Shown here piece by piece: positions 47,210 through 59,999 of a stretch of 64,000 nt of DNA. How positions within the stretch are numbered: position 1 is the first letter of the stretch; each line of letters starts with the position of its first letter. Where the stretch lies: positions 20,586,501-20,650,500 of the forward strand of contig NC_079135.1 in NCBI RefSeq assembly GCF_945859705.1. Reading direction: 5' to 3'. Source of the DNA: Episyrphus balteatus (taxonomy: Eukaryota; Arthropoda; Insecta; Diptera; Syrphidae). The position numbers were made by a program, and so were the translations under genes. The notes under the pieces were generated by a model that was given only the letters and a program-made list of their open reading frames with translations, was not told the DNA's origin and made no database searches.

Positions 47210-47329
47210 ATTGCCGGACCCACTTTTTTGGCATTCTCCATCATCGTAATGTCATGTAAAATTGTTATCTCGAGTTCGATTTTTTTTACGAATCCTAAAC
47301 TTGCCCTATAGTACCTATATCGCAAGTAA
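46308..47329 (+). mobile_element. (AGAC)n-bearing interspersed repeat, copy 3 (longest)
   Basis: It runs from AAATAAATTGCACGACTGGG to CCTATATCGCAAGTAAAA and is closely similar to copy 2. The 19-nt palindrome is at 46890-46908. The AGAC tract at 47155-47208 is the longest in the family here, about 10-12 units, so this copy may be young or its microsatellite has expanded. Confidence 0.85.
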
Positions 47330-47804
47330 AAAAGTATAAAAATGTGTTAGCGCGTTTCTGTAATTCAATATGGAGACAAAAAAAAATTATTAATACTCGT
47401 AATAAAAAATATAAAACCAAATTGTTTACAAATTAGTTAGACCGGTAAAAAAAAAGTTAATGTCTCATTGTGACCAAATAGTGTATATTTTTATTATAGT
47501 TCACGGAATAATCTCACCTGTTAACGGCTTTTTGGAATTTAAGTACCTACTAGTTTACTATTACTATGGCTATCTAGGAAATTAATTTCTTCTTCAAGAT
47601 ATAGGATAGTTTTCTTTTAAATCCTCGGGTGTTTTTTGAAAACAATTTCATGAGGTATGAAAATGCTTCAAAAATTAAACATTTTAAGTATTAAAAACCT
47701 CAAGCTCTAAGAATAGTAAAATAAACAATAAGATTTGTCTATTGCATTCATCCAAGATCCAAGAAGAATGTGTCATTAATACAATTTGATTTTCCTTCTT
47801 GTTT

Positions 47805-50330
47805 TATGGATGCGAATTCTTTAAAGAAAAAAGTATTTATGACGAATAAGAACTTCATGAAGCAAAAAGTATGACCTTAAGACTTCTTCAAGGATGCAAA
47901 TTTATGAAAGAAAAACGTTTTTATGACGAATTAGGACTTAATGAACCAAAAAGTATGACCTTAGGACCTCTTTAAGGATGCGAATTTATGAAAGAAAAAA
48001 GTCTTAATGAAGCAAAAAGTATGACTTTAAGACCTTTTTAAGGATGCGAATTTATGAAAGAAAAAAGTCTTCATGACAAATTAGGACTCTACAAAGCATA
48101 AAGTATGACCTTAGAACCTCTTTAAGGATGCAAATTTATGAAAGAAAAAAGTATGACCTTAGAACCTCTTTAAGGATGCAAATTTATGAAACAAAAAAGT
48201 CTTTATAACGCATTAGGACTTCATGAAGCAAAAAGTATGACTTTAGGACCTCTTTAAGGATGCGAATTTATGAAAAAAAAAAGTCTTTATGACGAATTAC
48301 GACTTCATGAAGCAAAAAGTATGACCTTAAGACCTCTTTAAGGATGCGAATTAATGAAAGAAAAAAGTCTTCATGACGAATTAGGACTCTACAAAGCATA
48401 AAGTATGACCCTAGAACCTGTTTAAGGATGCAAATTTATGAAAGAAAAAAGTATGACCTTAGAACCTCTTTAAGGATGCAAATTTATGAAAGAAAAAAGT
48501 CTTCATAACGCATTAGGACTTCATGAAGCAAAAAGTATGACTTAAGGACCTCTTTAAAGATGCGAATTTATGAAAAAAAAGTCTTTATGACGAATTAGGA
48601 CTTCATGAAGCAAAAAGTATGACCTTAAGACCTCTTTAAGGATGCGAATTTATGAAAGCAAAATGTCTTCATGATTTTTTCACGAAGCCAAAAATATGAC
48701 CTTTAGTCCACATTTAAGATGCAAATTTATGAAAGAAAAACATCTTTATGACGAATAGGAACTTCATGAAGCAAAAAGTATGACCTTAAGACCTCTTTAA
48801 AGATGCGAATTAATGAAAGAAAAAAGTTTTCATGACGAATTAGGACTTCACAAAGCAAAAAGTGGGACCTTAGAACCTCTTTAAAGATGCGAATTTATGA
48901 AAGAAAAAAGCCTTAATGACGAATTAGGGCTTTTCGTACCAAAAAGTATTATCTTAAGACCACAAGAAAAAAGTCTCCATAACGCATTAGGACTTCCTGA
49001 AGCAAAAAGTATGACCTTAATACCTTTTTAAGGATGCTAATTTATAAAAGAAAAAAATTTCATGACGAATTAGGACTTCACAAAGCAAAAAGTATGACCT
49101 TAGAACCACTTTAAAGATGCAAATTTATGAAAGAAAAAAGTCTTCATAACGCATTAGGGCTTCAGGAAGCAAAAAGTATGACCTATAGGACCTCTTTAAG
49201 GATGCGAATTTATGAAAAAAAGTCTTTATGACGAGTTAGGACTTCATGAAGCAAAAAGTATGATCTTAAGACCTCTTTAATAATGCGAATTTATGAAAGA
49301 AAAAAGCCTTTATGACGAATAAGGGCGTTACGTAGCAAAGAGTATTATCTTAAGACCACTTTTAAGATGTGAATTTATAGAAGAAAAAAGTCTTTATGAC
49401 GAGTTAGGACTTTATGGAGCAAAAAGTATGACCTTAAGCCCTTTTTAAGGATTCGAATTTATGAAAGAAAAAAGTCCTCCTGACGAATAACGATTTCACA
49501 AAACAAAAAGTATGACCTTAAGACCCCTTTAAGGATGCGAATTTATGAAAGAAAAAAGTCTTCATGACGAATTAGGAATTCCTGAAGCAAAAAAAAGACC
49601 TTAAGACCTCTTTAAAGATGCGAATTTATGGAAGAAAAAAGACTTTATGACGAATTAGGGCTTTACGTAGCAAAAAGTATTTTCTAAGACCACTTTTAAG
49701 ATGTGAATTTATAGAAGAAAAAAATCTCCATAACGCATTAGGACTTCCTGAAGCAAAAAGTATGACCTTAAGACCTTTTTAAGGATGCGAATTTATAAAA
49801 GAAAAAAGTCTTCATAACGCATTAGGACTTCATGAAGCAAAAAGTATGACTTTAGGACCTCTTTAAGGATGCGAATTTATGAAAAAAATAGTCTTTATGA
49901 CGAATTAGGACTTCATGAAGCAAAAAGTATGACCTTAAGACCTCTTTTAGGATGCGAATTTACTTCACAAAGCAAAAAGTATGACCTTAGAACCTCTTTA
50001 AGGATGCAAACTTATGAAAGAAAAAAGTCTTCATAACGCATTAGGACTTCATGAGGCAAAAAGTATGACCTTAAGATCTCTTTAAGCGAATTTATGAAAA
50101 AAAAAAGCCTTTATGAAGAATTAGGGCGTTACGTAGCAAAGAGTATTATCTTAAGACCACTTTGAAGATGTGAATTTATAGAAGAAAAAAGGCTTTATGA
50201 CAAATCAGGATTTCACAAAGCAAAAAGTAAGACCTTAGGACCTCTTTAAGAAGCGAATTTATGAAAGAAAAAAGTGTTCATGACGAATTATTACTTCAGG
50301 AAAAAAAGTATAGTCTTATGACCTCTATTA
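47805..50330. repeat. 2.5 kb satellite array, 84-bp monomer with 300-bp higher-order unit
   Basis: About 30 copies of a monomer that can be followed from GATGCGAATTTATGAAAG through GACGAATTAGGACTTCATG and AGCAAAAAGTATGACC to TTAAGACCTCTTTAAG (84 bases). Some monomers are shortened to about 48 bases by deletion of the middle. At 48055-48355 and again at 48355-48655 the same series (marked by the variant GACTCTACAAAGCATAAAG at 48086 and 48386) repeats at exactly 300 bp. Monomers become more diverged towards the right edge. Confidence 0.93.
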
Positions 50331-52459
50331 AAAACTGCAGCTGTAGCCATTAATCATCATCAGTAATTTAAGCGACATAAAGGATTATAGATTCCAATTT
50401 TACCCTTTCCGGTTCCATAAAGTAAAACACCTAATACGCTTTTGTTTTAAAAATAAAAAATCAGGACTAATTTTCTGTGTTTTGCCATTTCGCGTCTTGG
50501 ACACAAAAAATGTCTACCAGCCTTCTTTTCATCATCTTCTCAAGCTTCGAGTTTTGACCATTCATACTTCCTCACTCCCAACTCTCGACTTGCACATTTT
50601 GTCTAATGTTGTGCTTTAATATTTCAAAAAATAATAAAACAAAAGTTTTAAATTTTTAGCGTGAAACTCATATTGAATTTATCAATAATAGCATTTCAAT
50701 AAGAATGCAAATATGCCATTCATTTAATATTTTTAGTTCTGCCTTTATCACCCACTTAATTCCTAGAGTTGAATTGTTATGAAAATATATTCACTTTGTA
50801 ATATTTCTAATAGTCTCTAGTGACTAGCACGGAAATAGAATTTAATTCGCAATATAGTTTTCCAGAGAAGTTAGTCCCTAATGCCTAAATTATTTGTTTA
50901 TTTTTCTTTAAGTGATCAAATTATGATTATGCACTTACTCACAATGCCCCATTATTTTCCACCAAGAATTCGGAAATGGTTTTGTATTTATTAATTGATT
51001 ATTATTATTATTGTTATTATCGTTGTTGAGAGTTTTGATACATTCTATAGGGTGGTTTATGGTGTTGGCTAAAGTATAGAAAACATTAAATAATGTTGTG
51101 AAATGGTGTTGGCATTGTCAATAGTAAAGTTAGTTATACAAATATTTTTTATAGAAGCTAGCTATCAATTTTTTTTTAGAAATATATGTAATTCTTTCGA
51201 AGAAATTAAAATGGATTTGATTGAAAACGCGTCTTGAATACCTATAAATTTGTAATAAGTAGAAAAAGTAAAGTGAGTAGGTACTAACCTGGTGCTATTG
51301 TTTCTAACATCATTTAAAATTTGAATGAAATTTATATGATCAGACTTATTGGCAAGCTTTCTTATAAAAACATTTTTTTTTAATATTTGTAATGTACTGT
51401 ACATATATAAATATATAAAATATCGTTTTCGTATTGTTTTGAATTTTAATTAAATGCTTTCTGAATAATTTTAAACTCCCAATAATATATTGGTTCTATT
51501 ATTTTATTTTTAATATAAATTTATTAGTGGAATAAGTTTTTTTTTTATATTTGTCCCTCTAGAATTGACGTACTCTCTATATTTGTTGCAAAAAAACACT
51601 ATTAGTATTTTATCTAGATTTGAAAACCATTGCGCTAAAAGATTATATAGGCTAAATTTAAAGGCGTCATCTTCTAGACCTTTTTCGAGGTAGGGTATTG
51701 CCTTTCTTTCTACGACCCTGTCTTTTCAATGTCAAAAGTTCTAAGTGATGGAAATATTTCCATATAAGTGGCGGTCCACAACCCTTCTGCTTGTGCAGTT
51801 TATTCCATTAAGATGGGAACCAGTGTTCATATGTTCTGAATGACTTTAAAATCCATTAAACCTCATCAAAATAAAAGAAATTTTGTGCCAGATCATAATT
51901 TATTAAATTATAAATTCTGAATTTGAAAGAAATTTTACTTCATTTATGGAAGAAAATGGATTTTAGAGACGTTGAAAAACGTTTATCGCCAGTAATAAAG
52001 TTAAAGAACAGGGGCCCAGGTCCTTTAAGTCCATACAGTTTTCAGATATAAAATTATTAATAACGCCCTTTCCCTATTTTACATTTAATTCCAAAGGACG
52101 AAAATATGTGCTACTATTTGGCAAACGAACAACATTTGAGTTTGACTATTAAAGGAAACAAAATGCTAACTCCATTGCCATTGCCATTAAAAAGGTGCTA
52201 AAGAAAAAAAAATTGCTCTTAACAATGTTTCCTGACGGCATCAAAGTAAAACTAAGACAAGTACCACATTAAAGATCTTATGCGATTCTAAAACAATATA
52301 TTTAGGGTACCAATGGGTTTTATTTGAGGATAAATTTTGTATCTTTTGTTAAAGAAAAAAAAAACACATTTTCAGTTTTCATTTATTTTACTAATTTCAT
52401 TAAATGCTAAAAACATTATTTTTAAAATAATAACAAACAAACAAACTATATTGACTCGC
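50331..52459. other. Spacer without recognised content
   Basis: AT-rich sequence between the satellite and the retrotransposon fragment. I see no exon with family similarity, no terminal repeats and no array. Confidence 0.5.
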
Positions 52460-52469
52460 AATGAAATTA

Positions 52470-52640
52470 AATCGAAAAAGGATCGGTGAAGCTGAAATCG
52501 ATCCATTGAATATTCCGACAGTAAAACAAAGTTGAAGATATGTTTGACTCGTTACAGATAGAAGATTTATAAATTGAATACATTGAGCGTAAGGGACAAG
52601 ATGAATCTATTCGACCATGGTAGAAATAAGAAATCTTTAA
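52470..52640 (-). pseudogene. Non-LTR retrotransposon fragment, extreme C-terminal part
   Basis: The minus-strand frame contains YFYHGRIDSSCPLRSMYSIY, which has the spacing of the tail found after many Jockey-like reverse transcriptases (F-x2-R, then P-(I/L)-x2-M-x2-(I/L)-Y). It continues, after the foldback at 52643-53870, from the fragment at 53873-54056. Stops and frameshifts are present. Low similarity; the reading depends on its neighbour. Confidence 0.5.
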
Positions 52641-52642
52641 TA

Positions 52643-53870
52643 GCCCAGTCGAATTAAACATTTCAAATGGAAAAAATTAGATCGTGCAATTTTTTTTCAT
52701 AGGACGGTAGAGGGGATCACTGAGAGCTTAAAACCAGTTTTTCGGGAAAAGCAACCTTGTGCTTAAGCCGCCATCTTGGATTAAATGTAAAACACGTTTT
52801 AGTGAATAACTCGGCCATTTTTGATTTTGACAAAAATTATATATAAAAAACTCGTAGAAAATTTTATTTTATTTAACTTTTATCTCAATAAATTTTTCTA
52901 TATGACCCATATTTTTCGAGTTAATTTGAAAAAACTATACCCCTACTCATGTTAAACTTTATACCCGCTTTGATTATAGATTTTAAGATCAACGCAATAT
53001 GAGAGTGTTTTTATATGTTTTTGGGGATGATAAATCCAGCTGCAATGTTAGTTTTTGCAAATTCCTGAAATTTTATAAACAAAAGGAACTTTCTCAAAAT
53101 CGGTAAGTGTCGTTTTAAACAAAATTAGTACAAAATTAGTAAATATTATAATTGATGTCTAGCAAGACAATTAAGTCTTTGAATTTTTTCAAATCGGTCC
53201 ATTAATGCCTGAGATATGGCCAATTGTTTATAATAAAAGATTAAAAAAGAGAGTGAGTTACAAACAATTGGTCATATCTCAGGCATTAATGAACCGATTC
53301 GAAAAATTCAAAGACTTAATTGTCTTGCTAAACATCATTTATAATATTCTTTCATTTTGTTTAAAATAACACTTACCGATTTTGAGATAGTTCCTTTTGT
53401 TTGTTTATAAAATTTCAAGAATTTGCAACAACTAAAAATGCAGCTAGATTTCTCATCCCCAAAAACATATACAAACACTCTCATATTGCGTTGATCTCAC
53501 AATCTATAATCAAAGCGGGTATAAAGTTTAAGCTGAGTAGGGGTATAGTTTTTTTAAATTAACTCGAAAAATATGGTTCATATAGAAAAATTTATTAAGA
53601 TAAAAGCTATAGAAAATAACATTTTCTACAAGTTTTTTTATATATAATTTTTGTCAAAATCAAAAATGGCCGAGTTATTCACTAAAACGTGTTTTACATT
53701 TAATCCAAGATGGCGGCTTAAGCACAAGGTCGATTTTCCCGAAAAACTGGTTTTAAGCTCTCAGTGATCCCCTCTACCGTCCTATGAAAAAAAATTGCAC
53801 GATTTTTAATTTTAATAATTTTAATAATTTTTTCCATTTCAGCTTAATTTTTTGTACATCCCGACTAGGC
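52643..53870. mobile_element. Long palindromic foldback element, 1.23 kb
   Basis: The arms are about 600 bp each and almost perfectly complementary, meeting at a loop of about 40 bp near 53233-53270. The outer ends are GCCCAGTCG and CGACTAGGC with TA on both sides (52641-52642 and 53871-53872). Further landmarks on both arms are ATCGTGCAATTTTTTTTCAT, GCCGCCATCTTGGATTAAAT and CGGCCATTTTTGATTTTGAC. No coding capacity. It splits a reverse transcriptase fragment. Confidence 0.92.
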
Positions 53871-53872
53871 TA

Positions 53873-54056
53873 TAACAAAATCTGATAAATCTTCTTTGAA
53901 TGGATTCTAATCTATTTGTATGAATCGTGTAATATGGTACTCATAGAAAATATTCATATACTCTAAGATGGATCTTACCAATGAGATATAAAGAGTTTTT
54001 AGAACATAAGGATCACGAAAATTTCGTACAAATCTTTTAATAAAAGCAAGAGTGTT
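53873..54056 (-). pseudogene. Non-LTR retrotransposon (Jockey-like) reverse transcriptase fragment
   Basis: The minus-strand translation gives TLAFIKRFVRNFRDPYVLKT, LYISLVRSILEY and, after a small shift, RIESIQRRFIRFCY. This is the well-known segment just after the palm of Jockey/CR1-type reverse transcriptases (FIKR...DPYVLKTLY-S-VR-ILEY...RIES-QR-F). Only about 60 codons remain, with a frameshift and a stop. The next codons are interrupted by the foldback element. Confidence 0.75.
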
Positions 54057-54933
54057 TTTGAAGTTTTTAATAATTGTCAAAATGGTCAGTAAAATCGCAA
54101 GAAGAAAGGTAGGCTTAAAAGCTCATAGTACCAGGAAATGCAAAAACACCAGCATTCAGTTGGTCTCAAAATTTGAACAATACAAACCCGGGAGGCTTGC
54201 CACCAAATTCTTAAGTCAACCCAGCAAACACCACAGGTGGGTCACTAATGTGCAGTAGATCATAACAGCGCCGAATTAATGGAAGAAGAAGAAGTGAAAA
54301 TGGTCAGTAAAGTTTCGTTTTGATTCCAACACTATCCTATGGTCAGTAGAACTTCACAAATTACAAAGTAGAGACAAATTAACCGCATAGTTATTGACAA
54401 TACCATTTTTCTTTCATATATAAAATACATACATACATTGTCTTACACTTGTCAATATTTAAAACTAAACCATTAATATTGCACCATTCCCAGAAACTTT
54501 GAGGTGTTTTTGTAAACAGTCTTCTAAATAGTTGATTGTACCAAAAATGTTAACCTACATCATACACAGAGACCACGTAAAAACTAACAGATTGCCTTAT
54601 TGTTTTACTGCCCATATATTTTATAAGAAAATCTTATTAAAATCAACGATTAATCAGATTTTCTTATTATTTTTATAGAAAAAATCTTCTTAAAATTTGA
54701 GTGAAAAGTTAATTTTTATTCACCTTGGTTTTCACATAAAATGAAGGATTGTTATATTGTATGAACAATGTCTTCCATTGCTGGGAGAAATTTCATAGGC
54801 CTTTTCGTATTTCCTGTTATTGAAATAATAGATGAAACCTCCTGCGCTTTCTATATTAAATTAAAAAAAAAAAAACTATTACGATATCAATTTCCATTTC
54901 ATATCATAGTAGAGTAACTAAAGCAAATTATTA

Positions 54934-57340
54934 GGGAACCCGGCCGAACAGCTCTGATTTTGACGATTTTTTTTCAAACGTAGATAATTAAAAATACTTT
55001 AAAGTCTATAGATTAAATTTTGCCGCTGTTGCCGTATTGTATTTTTAAATTAAAATTATTTTTTTTTTAACAAAACCATTTTTTTTTCTTAAATTTCATA
55101 AAAAAAAATGATAGCAAAAGATTTTCTAGGTAATTTAAGGAAAATATATAAAAGGCAGTAAGGGACAATCTTCCATCGTTTAAGCGATAAATGCAATTTT
55201 CTAACATTCTGACCTCAAACACAAAAAAAATATTTTGAAAACAACGGCAACACCACAATATTTTAAAATACATTTTTAAAAAGCCAGAAGCTCATTCTTA
55301 TCTCTTAAATTTAAATCCACTAAATTTAATCAAGACTTTTTGAAAAAATGGTCCTCAAACTCAGAATTAAAAAAAAAAATTGTTGTTAGAAAAATTTAAA
55401 ATGACTTTTTTCCAAACTTTTTCTAATAAAATATGAATTTATTTAAAAAAAATGTTTAGCCATAAATATTACCAGTTGAATTTCGAAGCAAAAAAGGTTA
55501 AATATATCACACTTTTGAAAAAAAAAATGAAAAATTACTTCAATTTCAATGGTTTTTTTTTTATTAAAACTGAATTTTTGCATTGAAATAATTAATTTTC
55601 TCAAAGACTGTGGTAAATAGGAACTTTAAATTTTTGCTATTTAACTTTCAACAGTAAGGGTTATTAAATGAATAAAAAATAATTTTATGTTTAGATGTTG
55701 AACTTTTAAATAAAAATAAGTTACATTTTTTTCAAAACTTTTATTAAAAAAAGTTCTTCGAAAATGAAATAATTTTTAATTTTTTTCATAAACCGTAATA
55801 CATATTGACATTTCCTTTTATAACACTGGTCAACAAGGTTTTTGCCACAAGAACCAAAATATACTTTTCTAGTTGTTTTTGGGGTGCTAAATCCGAATCT
55901 GAAGTCAGAAAAATTTGATTGGCCTTCGTTTTTGAAATATTACCGTTAGAAAATGTCAAAAAACGTAATTTTGGCTGTTTTCGAGTTTATGTTTTTATGT
56001 GGAGTAATTAATTGTGAATAAATTTGTAACGGTGCCAATAAGAGCTAGTTTTATTCATTCAAAAAATGTTTAAATCTTTCCGATATCTCTTTTATTGCCC
56101 GAGATATTTAAAATTTAAGTAGCGGTCTTTGAATCAGAAACAACACTGGCCAACCAAATTACACTTTTTTTGCCACAAGAATCAAAATATACTTTTCTGA
56201 AGGTTTTTGGGTTGCTGAACTCGAATCCACAATCAGAAAAATTCTATTAGCCTTCGTTCTTAAAATATTACCGTTATAATATGCAAAAAAGGGTTTTTTT
56301 ATAACGGTTATATTTCAAGAACGGAGGCTAATAGAATTTTTCTGATTGTGGATTCGAGTTCAGCAACCCAAAAACCTTCAGAAAAGTATATTTTGATTCT
56401 TGTGGCAAAAATTCTGTGGCCAGTGACTTAAACTTTAGATTAAGTTTAGTTTCTCTTTGACTTATTAAATGAAACTTAAGATATCTCGAGCAATAAAAGA
56501 GATATCGGGAAAATTTAAACAGTTTTTGAAAGAAGAATATCTGTTCTTATAATAACCATTACAAATTTGTTTATAATGAATTACCCCACATAAAAACAGA
56601 ACCTCGAAAAAAGCCAAAATTACGGTTTTTTACATTTTCTAACGGTAATATTTCAAAAACGAAGGCCAATCAAATTTTTCTGACTTCAGATTCGGATTCA
56701 GCACCCCAAAAACTACTAGAAAAGTATATTTGGATTCTTGTGGCAAAAAAAAAGTTAAATTTTGTTGACCAGTGTAATTTGAAATCATAATAAATGCAGC
56801 CAAAAAAATTTGAAAATAAATGCATTTTATATTACGACCAAGTTTAAAAAACGACATGTTAAAATTTTTTCAATAATTTTTTTTTTTTTCAAAAATCTGA
56901 GTTCAATTACCATTCTTTCAAAAGCCGTTCATTCAATTAACTTAATTTTAATTTTACATATATGACTAAGCTTCTAGCTTTTAAAAAATGTATATTTGAA
57001 TATATAGGTGTTGCCGTTGTGTTCAAATATTTTTTTTTGTGTTTGAAGTCAATTAATAAGAAAATTGCATCTATCGCTTGAACTATGGAAGATTGTCCCT
57101 CACTCCCATATATTTTTTTTCCTTGAATTTCCTAGACAATCTTTTGGCATCAATTGATTTATGAAATTTAAGAAAAATTTTTGAAAAAAATTTGTTTTTG
57201 TTCACAAAAATCTTCAATTAAATTTAAAAAATCAAAACGGCAACACCGGCAATTTTTAATCTATAGACTTTAAAGTATTTTTAATTAACGACGTTTGAAA
57301 AAAAAGATCATCAAAATCTAAGCTGTTCGGCCGGGTTCCC
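54934..57340. mobile_element. Foldback element A (GGGAACCCGGCCGAACAGCT ends)
   Basis: The left end GGGAACCCGGCCGAACAGCT is exactly mirrored by AGCTGTTCGGCCGGGTTCCC at 57321-57340, with TA on both sides. Arms of about 400 bp share TTAATCTATAGACTTTAAAG and GTGTTGCCGTTG-type sequence. The centre is occupied by element B. Confidence 0.85.
55824..56774. mobile_element. Foldback element B, with a smaller copy C (56144-56425) in its centre
   Basis: B begins CACTGGTCAACAAG and ends TTGTTGACCAGTG; C begins CACTGGCCAACC and ends TGTGGCCAGTG. Both continue into TTGCCACAAGAAYCAAAATA and CTTTTCT with complementary right arms, so C is a second member of the family sitting in the loop of B. The element at 34207-34758 is a third member. 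Confidence 0.85.
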
Positions 57341-57344
57341 TATA

Positions 57345-59215
57345 GACCGAGAGCCGACAGCATATTTTGGCAGTTTTGATATAACCGAAATTCGAGTGTG
57401 CACATATCTAGATATGCACCACAGTATGTCAACGGAACAAGTCTGGCAGTGATCTTTTTCAGCTTTCCCTTGCCAGACGCATCCAAAGTGCAGCAAAAAA
57501 TCAATTTTTGGCGTTTTGGTATAACCGAATAAATGATACACCAAAAAATCATAAAAAATCCCCTGATTTCGAATCTGTGGGTACCGCAAGTTTCTTTTTC
57601 AGCTTTCCCCCCGTCAGACCGCTTTAAAGCATTTTTAAGTGCATTTTTCTAATAAAAAACCTAATTACTTATTTTCTGTTAGGTACAACCGTATGATGGT
57701 AACAAATTAATATTCTATGTCTATTCCTGGTCTAGAAAATATAATTTTTAGCCAGCTATTTTTCAGCCTACCCTCTGGCAGACGCATCCAAAGTGCAGTC
57801 AAAAACCAACTTTTGGCGTTTTTCTAGGTATTACCCCAATAAATGATACACCAAAAAATCATAAAAAATCCCCTGATTTCAAAAATGTGGGTACCAGAAG
57901 TTTTTTTTTAGCTTTCGCCCCGCCAGACCGCTTTGAAGCATTTTGAAATGCATTTTTCTAATAAATAACCTAATAGCTTATTTTCTGTTAGGTATAACCG
58001 TATGATGGTAACAAATTAAAATTCTATGTCTATTCCTGGTTTAGAAAATATAAGTTTAAGCCAGATATTTTTCAGCCTTCCCTCTGCCAGACGCCCTTAA
58101 AGGTTTCCCAAACAGGCAAAAAACTTCAAAAAATTGCAATTTTTTGTATAGGGACAAACAAAATGATTCTTGGTGCGGTTGTACAAAATGTGGTTTTAGA
58201 CTCTTTCGATTCCTGGGTTTATGCTCTTTTAATCCCTGAAGGCAAAATGCATTTCGGATTTTTTCCCAGACCCCCATGCCCCATATAGCAAAATCTAACT
58301 TTCCCGTACTATTGAGATACCTTTTAGGGCGTCTGGCAGAGGGTAGGCTGAAACAAAACTGGCTTGAGCTTACATTTTCTAAATCAGGACAAGGCAGAGA
58401 AAGTTAATATTTTATAAGAAAAAAACAGAAACTAGGTGTTTTTTCTATGGAAAAACCTGTTTGGGAAACCTTTAAGGGCGTCTGGCAGAGGGAAGGCTGA
58501 AAAATATCTGGCTTAAACTTATATTTTCTAAACCAGGAATAGACATAGAATTTTAATTTGTTACCATCATACGGTTATACCCAACAGAAAATAAGCTATT
58601 AGGTTTTTTATTAGAAAAATGCACTTAAAAATGCTTTAAAGCGGTCTGGCGGGGGGAAAGCTGAAAAAGAAACTTGCGGTACCCACATTTTTGAAATGAG
58701 GGGATTTTTTATGATTTTTTGGTGTATCATTTATTGGGGTAATACCTAGAAAAACGCCAAAAGTTGATTTTTGACTGCACTTTGGATGCGTCTGGCAGAG
58801 GGAAGGCTGAAAAATAGCTGGCTAAAACTTATATTTTCTAGACCAGGAATAGACATAGAATATTAATTTGTTACCATCATATGGTTATACCTAACAGAAA
58901 ATAAGTAATTAGGTTTTTTATTAGAAAAATGCACTTAAAAATGCTTTAAAGCGATCTGGCGGGGAGAAAGCTGAAAAAGAAACTTGCGGTACCCACAGGG
59001 GATTTTTTATGATTTTTTGGTGTATCATTTATTCGGTTATACCAAAACGCCAAAAATTGATTTTTTGCTGCACTTTGGATGCGTCTGGCAAGGGAAAGCT
59101 GAAAAAGATCACTGCCAGACTTGTTCCGTTGACATACTGTGGTGCATATCTAGATATGTGCACACTTGAATTTCGGTTATATCAAAACTGCCAAAATATG
59201 CTGCCGGCTCTTAGA
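57345..59215. mobile_element. Foldback element D, arms about 930 bp with internal 305-bp tandem units
   Basis: The left arm from GAGAGCCGACAGCATATTTT is mirrored by the right arm ending AAAATATGCTGCCGGCTC. The arms meet near 58290. Each arm contains two tandem units of about 305 bp, marked by CCAGACGCATCCAAAGTGCA at 57475 and 57780, with a third partial unit at 58089. Identical short open frames on opposite strands (57311-57589 and 58984-59169) are a by-product of the palindrome. Confidence 0.9.
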
Positions 59216-59999
59216 CTACTAATATTGCCAATTTTTGAGCTTTAGTTACTCCACTATCAACTTTTTGTTTTTTTTTTTTTTATTTTAATAATTTGTAAAC
59301 TCTTTAGTGAATTTAATCCTTAATGTCTATTATAAATTTACAAATTTTATGATACTCTATGACATTAGAATTTAATCATGAATACTGAATAGTAGAACTT
59401 ATTAATTAAAAATGTTTCAAATTTCCAGAAAATTTAAACCAAGTCCATAAATCCACATCAAAAAAAGTGTAGGTGGATGATTGATATCTCTTAAAAAGTT
59501 AAAATCATTAAATCTATATCACGTACACTATAATTTAGGACTTCTTTTAAAGTACATCATTCAAGTTCATCATTCCTTAGCCATTCTCAAAATAAAAAAA
59601 TAATTTAAACCAATTTCAATTTATTTATGAAAAAAAAAAACGAAAATATATCTCATCTCAATATCTCCATCTTTAAAAATGTAACAATATTTACTTTCGG
59701 ATTCAACTGAATTTATCACTTTGCATGTTCTTTTAACATTAAATCTCTCCTCTTGATTCCCATCATTTTAACTCAATTTGTTACAACACGACAAAGGAAA
59801 ACAAAAAAAAAAAAATGTTGTTGTCCTTAGATCTTTATCAACCTCCATACCGAAGGTCAACGAACCAAAACTTGTGGGTAGCGAACCAAAAATGAACTAA
59901 AATTTTTCACTTTGTTTCATTGATAGACTTTTAGCATTGGACAGACACAATTAGAGAGAGCTACCCAAATACACAATTTTAATAAATTATAATACCCTC

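Larger units (their letters stand above)
54909..59254. mobile_element. 4.35 kb composite of nested inverted repeats
   Basis: The outermost ends, GTAGAGTAACTAAAGC (54909-54924) and its complement GCTTTAGTTACTCCAC (59239-59254), are flanked by TA (54907-54908 and 59255-59256). Inside lie two consecutive palindromes: A at 54934-57340 and D at about 57345-59215. Palindrome A encloses B (55824-56774), which encloses C (56144-56425). None has a transposase. The order suggests repeated insertion of foldback elements into one another's loops. Confidence 0.8.

Noticed and set aside
54052..54258. 68-codon plus-strand open frame, basic residues
   Set aside because: It starts at the edge of the retrotransposon fragment on the opposite strand and shows no family signature. 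The trailing GAAGAAGAAG run may be a repeat tail, but this could not be supported.
57311..59245. Similar open frames of 60-92 codons on opposite strands
   Set aside because: They are the two arms of foldback D read outward. No known domain, and the pairs exist only because of the palindrome.
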